A stretch of DNA of 32,828 nucleotides from Paulinella micropora (taxonomy: Eukaryota; Cercozoa; Imbricatea; Euglyphida), in NCBI GenBank assembly GCA_009731375.1, contig BJOX01000025.1, forward strand, positions 91,543 to 124,370, in the 5' to 3' direction. Position 1 is the first letter of the stretch. The number at the start of each line of letters is the position of its first letter. The position numbers and the translations under genes were made by a program. The notes under the pieces are model-generated. The model saw only the letters and a list, made by a program, of their open reading frames with translations, was not told the origin of the DNA and made no database searches. Below, piece by piece: positions 27,326-32,828 of the stretch.

Positions 27326-29452
27326 TGCATGATTGTATGCATGTATGCATGTCATGTACGTAATATATGTATGTATGTATGTATGTATGTAATGTATGTA
27401 ATGTATGTATGTATGTATCATACATACCTCCCGTTCCTGTTCCTGTAGCGGAGATTCCTTTGAAGGTGGGTGGTGCAGGGAACTGACTAGTGTTCGGGGA
27501 TTGTTCCTTCTGCTGCTCCGGGATTGAACCATACGATGTACTGCTGCCGTTGTCATTTCTCTTGGAGCGTTCTTTCGGTATGAGGCGGCGCATATCCGCC
27601 GGGGTGTTCTGAATCGACGCAGCCTAACATACATACATGCATACATACATACATACATACATACATTACATACATACATACATACATACATACGTACATA
27701 CATACATACATACGTACATACATACATACATACATACATACATAAATACATACATAAATACATACATACACATACATAACATACATAACACAGAACATAC
27801 GTAACATAACAAAAGATAACATGACATAACATAACACATACATACATACATACATACATACATACATACATACATAAATACATACATAAATACATACATA
27901 AATACATACATAACATACATAACATACGTAACATAACAAAAGATAACATGACATAACATAACAAAAGATAACATGACATGACATAACATGACATAACATA
28001 ACATAACAAAACATAACATAAACATAACATAGCATAATATAACATACCGCGAACTGTTGGGCAGCGCTAGGGTGCTTGCGGTTCGGTTCGAGAAAGTACT
28101 GGAGCACGCTGTGCACGGCGTTGCGACACGGCAGAATCTGCGCACACACATACATGTATTACTTTACCTACCTACCTACCTACCTACCTATGTATCTATG
28201 TATAACTACGTATCTATCCGTCTGTCAGACCACTAGCGGCATGCTGCACATGCACACGAAGAGCAGGAACGAGCGCCCAACCACGATGATCAAATCGTCA
28301 CTGGGGAAGTTGTTGAGAATGTTCCCTGCTGTCAGGTCGCGCGCGTAGAGGTAGCCCGCGGCCCCCACCAGGATGTAGACTGCCGAGCAGCCGAACATCA
28401 CGAAGTGCACCATCACCTTGATGCGTGCGCGGTCGGGTTTTTCCAGCTCGTTGTGTAATGGCAGCGCGTTGAAATGGCACAAGAAGGCGATAATCAGCAG
28501 CGGGGCTGCACTGAGCAGCCCGTGCGCGGAGGTCGGCAGCAGGTTGATATGAGTTCCGATCAGTTTGCCCTCGTACTGCGCGAACGCTGCAGGGTCGAGA
28601 AAGCGCTGAACAGAACGAATCGAAATGGCGACGGTCAAGACGCAGACGGAGAAGACCGAAAACACACTAATGAAGCGCAGAGCGTGGAGCGAGTCGGCGA
28701 AAGTGAAGGGCAAAAACACGCCCGTCACGCAGCACATCAGCAAGCGTCGCCAAGTTTGATTAAGCTTCAATCCGAAGAAAAACTCGACCAAAGGAGTAAT
28801 CAGGTCGCCAATCAATATCAAATACGCAGTGCAGCCGAGGAAGAGCACAACAGCGAGAAGAAATGCCGTCCAAATCTTAGCTCGCTCACCAAACGACCGC
28901 TCGATTACATCATCATATGAGCCGAGGTTGCGTCCACGTCTCGAGCATGAGATGAGAGAATAGACGGAAAAATCGCTGATTGCAGCAACCAGCAACAAGA
29001 ACACGATCCCGTTCAGGAGGCCTGCCTTTGAAAAAGCGTATGGCAATGACAACACACCACCGCCCACGATGGTGCTGATGAGAGAAAAGCAAGCACCCTG
29101 CAGACTGATCTTCCGTGCGTTAGAATCGAAGGACGGCGTGAAGAATTCCACGCTCGTGAGTCTTTGTCTCTCTAACGCGGCAGCATACGCCGGTATATTT
29201 TCCGTGCTGCCTCCTGGTAGTGACAGAGCTCCCTAGAGAGCATAAACCATGTGTTCATGAAATCTCTTTTCGTTTGTTTCGTCTGCTTCTTGATTCTACT
29301 ACAATCTGACATGAAATGCGATAAGCTGTTTCATTTGTTCAGTTTTCTTTCATCATGAGTTAGGTTTGCAAATGCGAGACCTGACTGCTCGCCCTCACAA
29401 TTTTGCTTTTGAGATTTCCCATGTCGGGTGTTTTCGACTTTTGGAGAGACAT
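26100..29452 (-). CDS. Host amino acid/auxin permease (AAAP, SLC32/36/38-like), five exons
   Basis: Proposed exons on the minus strand are 29452-29399, 29232-28231, 28137-28048, 27623-27428 and 26569-26100, about 600 codons. Exon phases agree throughout. Exon 2 has the family start signature SLISTIVGGGVLSLPYAFSK and about eight membrane segments. Exon 3 (ILPCRNAVHSVLQYFLEPNR) continues the conserved region. Exon 4 and the start of exon 5 form a hydrophilic, Asp-rich loop. Exon 5 ends with further membrane segments and DLFKK. The donors of exons 3 and 4 are GTATGT; exons 1 and 2 would use GTGAGG and GTCTGA or GTGGTC. The protein would exchange amino acids across a membrane. GC-rich codons contrast with the viral genes. 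Exon limits are inferred from frame and splice signals. Confidence 0.8.
26576..27427. repeat. (TATG)n microsatellite filling permease intron 4
   Basis: Nearly pure TATG on the plus strand with patches of (GCAT)n, TGTCTG and TATTTATG variants. On the sense (minus) strand the intron opens GTATGTATGATA and then turns to CATA. All plus- and minus-strand 'proteins' of MYVC/YIHT type here are artefacts. Confidence 0.95.
27428..27623 (-). CDS. AAAP permease exon 4 (hydrophilic loop)
   Basis: Flanked by TTAG acceptor and GTATGT donor; 196 bp, so it ends one base into a codon, matching the next exon. Encodes IQNTPADMRRLIPKERSKRN and a Ser/Pro/Gln-rich stretch. Confidence 0.65.
27627..28047. repeat. 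(CATA)n and (AACAT)n repeats filling permease intron 3
   Basis: CATA tetranucleotides alternate with blocks of the type CATAACATAACAAAAGATAACATGA (at about 27785-27835 and 27910-28040), showing block-wise duplication of a larger unit within the intron. Confidence 0.9.
28048..28137 (-). CDS. AAAP permease exon 3
   Basis: 90 bp between a GTGCGCAG acceptor and a GTATGT donor, phase 0 on both sides. The PCRNAV motif fits the conserved P-x-R segment after the eighth or ninth helix of AAAP carriers. Confidence 0.75.
28231..29232 (-). CDS. AAAP permease exon 2 (main membrane domain)
   Basis: Acceptor CTCTAG precedes 29232; the donor is at 28231 (GTCTGA) or 28234 (GTGGTC), both in phase. It encodes LSLPGGSTENIPAYAAALER, the family glycine-rich first helix, and hydrophobic helices including IWTAFLLAVVLFLGCTAYLI and LLSAAPLLIIAFLCHFNALP. 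The last helix ends at LFVCMCSMPL before the intron. Confidence 0.85.
29399..29452 (-). CDS. AAAP permease proposed first exon
   Basis: ATG 29452 starts MSLQKSKTPDMGNLKSKI and reaches GTGAGG, a good donor, in phase 0, which agrees with exon 2. CAGGTCTCG 18 bases further is an alternative donor, also in phase 0. The hydrophilic N-terminus suits this family, but no other evidence supports it. Confidence 0.4.
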
Positions 29453-29621
29453 GGTGAGTACTATGGTGGGCGTCCACAGTGACTGCAGGCGACTGCAGAG
29501 ATTCGGAAGACGGAATGCGATGGGAGAAAGCCGAGGTGGCCGCCGGAGACGGGGAAATACGAAAGCCTCCGCAAATATCGTTCAATACCGTTGCATATTC
29601 TAAACAGATCTTCAAGGATCC

Positions 29622-30428
29622 TTACATGACATAACCTTACATAACCTTACATTACATGACATGACATGACATGACATGACATGACATGACATTACATTAC
29701 ATTACATTTACATTGCATTGCATTACATTACATTACGTAATGTAATGTAATGTAATGTAATGTAATGTAATGTAATGTAATGTAATGTAATGTAATGTAA
29801 TGTAATGTTAATGTAATGTAATGTAATGTAATGTAATGTAATGTAATATAGTGTAATGTAATGTAATGTAATGTAATGTGATGTGATGTAATGCAATGTA
29901 ATGCAATGATGTAATGCAATCTAATGCAATGCAATGTATGCAATGTAATGTAATGTAATGTAATGTAATGTAATGTAATGTAATGTAATGTAAGTACTAA
30001 TGTAATGTGTGTAATGTAATTACATTACATTACATTACATTACATTACATTATATTGCAGTACAGTACTGTTCGGTTAGTAAATTATACCGTACATATTA
30101 CATTGCATTACGTTACATTAGATTAAATTACATTACATTACATTACATTACATTACATTACATTACTTTACATTACTTTACATTACATTGCATTACATTA
30201 CATTACATTACATTACATTACATTACATTCATATGTAATGTAATGTAATGTAACATAAATCACATTACATTGTATTACATTGAATTGCATTGCATTGCAT
30301 TACATCACATTACATTACATTACATTACATTACATTACATTACATTACATTACCTTGGATTGCATTACATTACATTACATTAGACATTATATTACATTAC
30401 ATACATATAATTACATTACATTACATAC
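29622..30428. repeat. (ATTAC)n pentanucleotide array with repeated strand switches
   Basis: ATTAC-type units (about 29622-29735) switch to TGTAA units (about 29736-30015), back to ATTAC (about 30018-30230), briefly to TGTAA (about 30231-30253) and again to ATTAC. The switch points form long perfect or near-perfect palindromes, such as TTACATTACGTAATGTAA. Confidence 0.93.
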
Positions 30429-30673
30429 AATTACATACATACATACATACATACATATATACATACATACATACATACACACACACACATACATACATAC
30501 ATACATACATACATACATACATACATACATACATACATACATACATACATACGGACGTACGTACGTACATACACACACACACATACATACATACATACAT
30601 ACATATATACATACATACATACATACATACATACATACATACATACATACATACATACATACACACACATACA

Positions 30674-30705
<32 letters not shown>

Positions 30706-30847
30706 CACACATACATACATACATACATACATACATACATACATACATACATACATACATACATACATGCATGCATGCATGCATGCATGCATGCATACAT
30801 ACATACATACATACATGCATGCATGCATGCATGCATGCATGCATGCA

Positions 30848-30881
<34 letters not shown>

Positions 30882-31015
30882 CGTACACACATACATACAT
30901 ACCTACGTACGTACATATACATACATACATACATACATACATACATACATACATACATACATACATACATGCATGCATGCATACACATACATACATGCAT
31001 ACATGCATGCATAAT
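30429..31015. repeat. (CATA)n microsatellite with (GCAT)n islands
   Basis: TACA/CATA tetranucleotides with CACA, GTACGTAC and alternating-purine-pyrimidine GCATGCAT islands around 30765-30850. A (TA)n tract follows at about 31047-31095. Confidence 0.95.
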
Positions 31016-31048
31016 ACTTGCATCATCACAGCAAGTATACACTTAAAT

Positions 31049-31094
<46 letters not shown>

Positions 31095-31099
31095 GTATA

Positions 31100-32045
31100 C
31101 ATACATGTTTACATATTCAAGGCTACATACATACATACACATGATTACTGCATGAAAACAAATATGTATGCATATTCATATGGCAGTAAGTCAATACATA
31201 AATACACATTACTACTGCATGTGTACATATGTGTATGCATATTCAAGGCTACATACATACATATACATTATTACTGCATGTATACATATATGTATGCATA
31301 TTCATATGCATAGGCAATAAGTCTACATGCATACATACATATTACTACTGCATGTATACATACATGTATACATATTCAATGCTACATACATACATACACA
31401 TTATTACTGCATGTATACAAATATGATGCATATTCATATGGTAATCAGTCAATCATAAATACACATTACTACTGCATGTGTACATTTACGTATACATATA
31501 TACATAGACATTATTCCTGCATGTATACATATATGTGTGCATATGTATCATGCATACACTACTGCTGCATGTGTACATATATGTATGCATATTCAAGGCT
31601 ACCTTTATACATACACATTATTACTGCATGTATACATATATGTGTGCATATTCATCATGCATACACTACTGCTGCATTATACATATATGTATGCATATTC
31701 AAGTCATAAATACATAAGACATTATTACTGCATTTATACATATATGTATGCATATTCATATGCATATGTCAATAAGTCTACATGCATACATACATACACA
31801 TTACTACTGCTTGTATACATATATTTATGCATATTCAAGTCTTCATTACATGCATACACATATTGATAATGCATGTATGCATACATGTATGCGTATTCAT
31901 ATGCATAGGCAATAAGTCTAGATACATAAATACACATCACTACTGCATGTATACATATATGTACATGTATACATATATGTATGCGCATTCACCGTGCACA
32001 GGGCGAATCGTCTACATGCATAGATATGCATGTATACATATATCT
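31100..32045. repeat. Degenerate minisatellite, about 60-70 bp units in dimers
   Basis: Units begin ATTACTACTGCATGTATACA or ATTATTACTGCATG and continue to GTATGCATATTC. One type then has AAGGCTACATACATACACA, the other ATATGCATAGGCAATAAGTC. The two types alternate for much of the array, for roughly a dozen units in all. No coding potential. Confidence 0.85.
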
Positions 32046-32049
32046 GATG

Positions 32050-32227
32050 TATGTATGTATGTATGTATGTATGTACGCAATATCATTAACTGCTAATGTA
32101 TGTATGTATGTATGTATGTATGTATGTATGTATGCATGTATGCATGCATGCATGCATGCATGTATGTATGTATGTATGTATGTATGTATGTATGCATGCA
32201 TGCATGCATGCATGCATGCTTGCATGC

Positions 32228-32259
<32 letters not shown>

Positions 32260-32265
32260 TCGTAT
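32050..32265. repeat. (TATG)n with (GCAT)n patches
   Basis: Simple tetranucleotide array, interrupted once by CGCAATATCATTAACTGC. Confidence 0.95.
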
Positions 32266-32307
32266 GCACAGGCAATAATTAGTGATGCCTCCCGCTTGGG
32301 ATACAGG

Positions 32308-32586
<279 letters not shown>

Positions 32587-32615
32587 ATATCTCATCAGTT
32601 GATCTCATCACTTAC

Positions 32616-32692
32616 TCCACGGAGCGAATCAAGGCCACTTGAGGTGTCACTGACCCTCCCTTGGGCTTGGTTTTTTTTGAAATGGGTGCCAT
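32616..32692 (-). CDS. Possible first coding exon of another host gene
   Basis: On the minus strand, TGTCTGTCGACAG is followed by ATG 32692 and a protein-like reading, MAPISKKTKPKGGSVTP then QVALIRSVE, ending at a consensus donor GTAAGT (32615-32610). The downstream intron would contain the GATA repeats. The other strand and the remaining sequence to 32828 show nothing recognisable. The family is not recognised. Confidence 0.35.
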
Positions 32693-32828
32693 CTGTCGAC
32701 AGACAGAGAATTAGGGGATGGTGTGGGTGTGCTGGGCCCGTGGTGGGGTGCCTTATGTGTGCCTAGCCGTACGCCTATAAGTCACATGCCGAAATAGCGA
32801 CGGGAAGCACAATCCTGTTCCCTCAGGG

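Noticed and set aside
26580-28155. Many long frames of MYVC/YIHT/CYVM type on both strands
   Set aside because: They are six-frame readings of TATG/CATA microsatellites, where stops are absent by composition. Only the permease exons inside have protein-like sequence.

Overview
The window is a stretch of eukaryotic (probably protist or algal) nuclear DNA that carries an integrated DNA virus of the Polinton/Maverick, Polinton-like virus and virophage lineage. Two kinds of DNA are visible. The flanks (about 1-1090 and 24200-32828) hold spliced, GC-richer host gene pieces separated by very long microsatellites. The middle (about 1090-23830, roughly 22.7 kb) is AT-rich, intron-poor and densely packed with viral genes. 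The host species cannot be named from the sequence.

Viral element. Left arm: a coiled-coil protein (-), a split gene of unknown function (+), a retrovirus-type integrase (-), a small CxxC protein (-) and a charged low-complexity protein (-). Next comes a fibre gene of about 4.1 kb ending in a Peptidase_S74 intramolecular chaperone (+), then a two-helix membrane protein (+), a Cys-rich secreted protein (-) and a small unknown protein (+). The morphogenesis module reads left to right in the order known from virophages and Polintons: packaging ATPase, small basic protein, coiled-coil protein, Ulp1/adenain-type protease, single-jelly-roll penton, double-jelly-roll major capsid protein. A second large virion-surface candidate follows. 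The right arm is all minus strand: a zinc-finger protein, a DUF3820-like protein, protein-primed DNA polymerase B, a small basic protein, a HIRAN protein and a putative DNA-binding protein. Together these supply integration, replication, packaging, maturation and host attachment.

State of the element. Most of the long viral genes carry a one-base frameshift or an in-frame stop, although the protein signal is otherwise well kept. The four in-frame stops can each be explained by one C-to-T change. This suggests a young decaying provirus, uncorrected long-read errors, or both. Two N gaps are flanked by perfect direct duplications (300 bp and 149 bp), which look like unmerged contig overlaps. Both ends carry a hairpin of about 48 bp next to a 17/20 matching inverted sequence, which is the best candidate for the termini. 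Two related palindromic elements (15403-15516 and 18927-19052) with compensating stem changes lie between viral genes.

Host part. A five-exon amino acid/auxin permease (AAAP) gene runs from 29452 to 26100 on the minus strand, with introns made largely of TATG-type repeats. Possible single exons lie at 1-148, 381-458 and 32616-32692. The stretch 29620-32590 is almost pure microsatellite or minisatellite DNA. No tRNA, rRNA or CRISPR array was seen.
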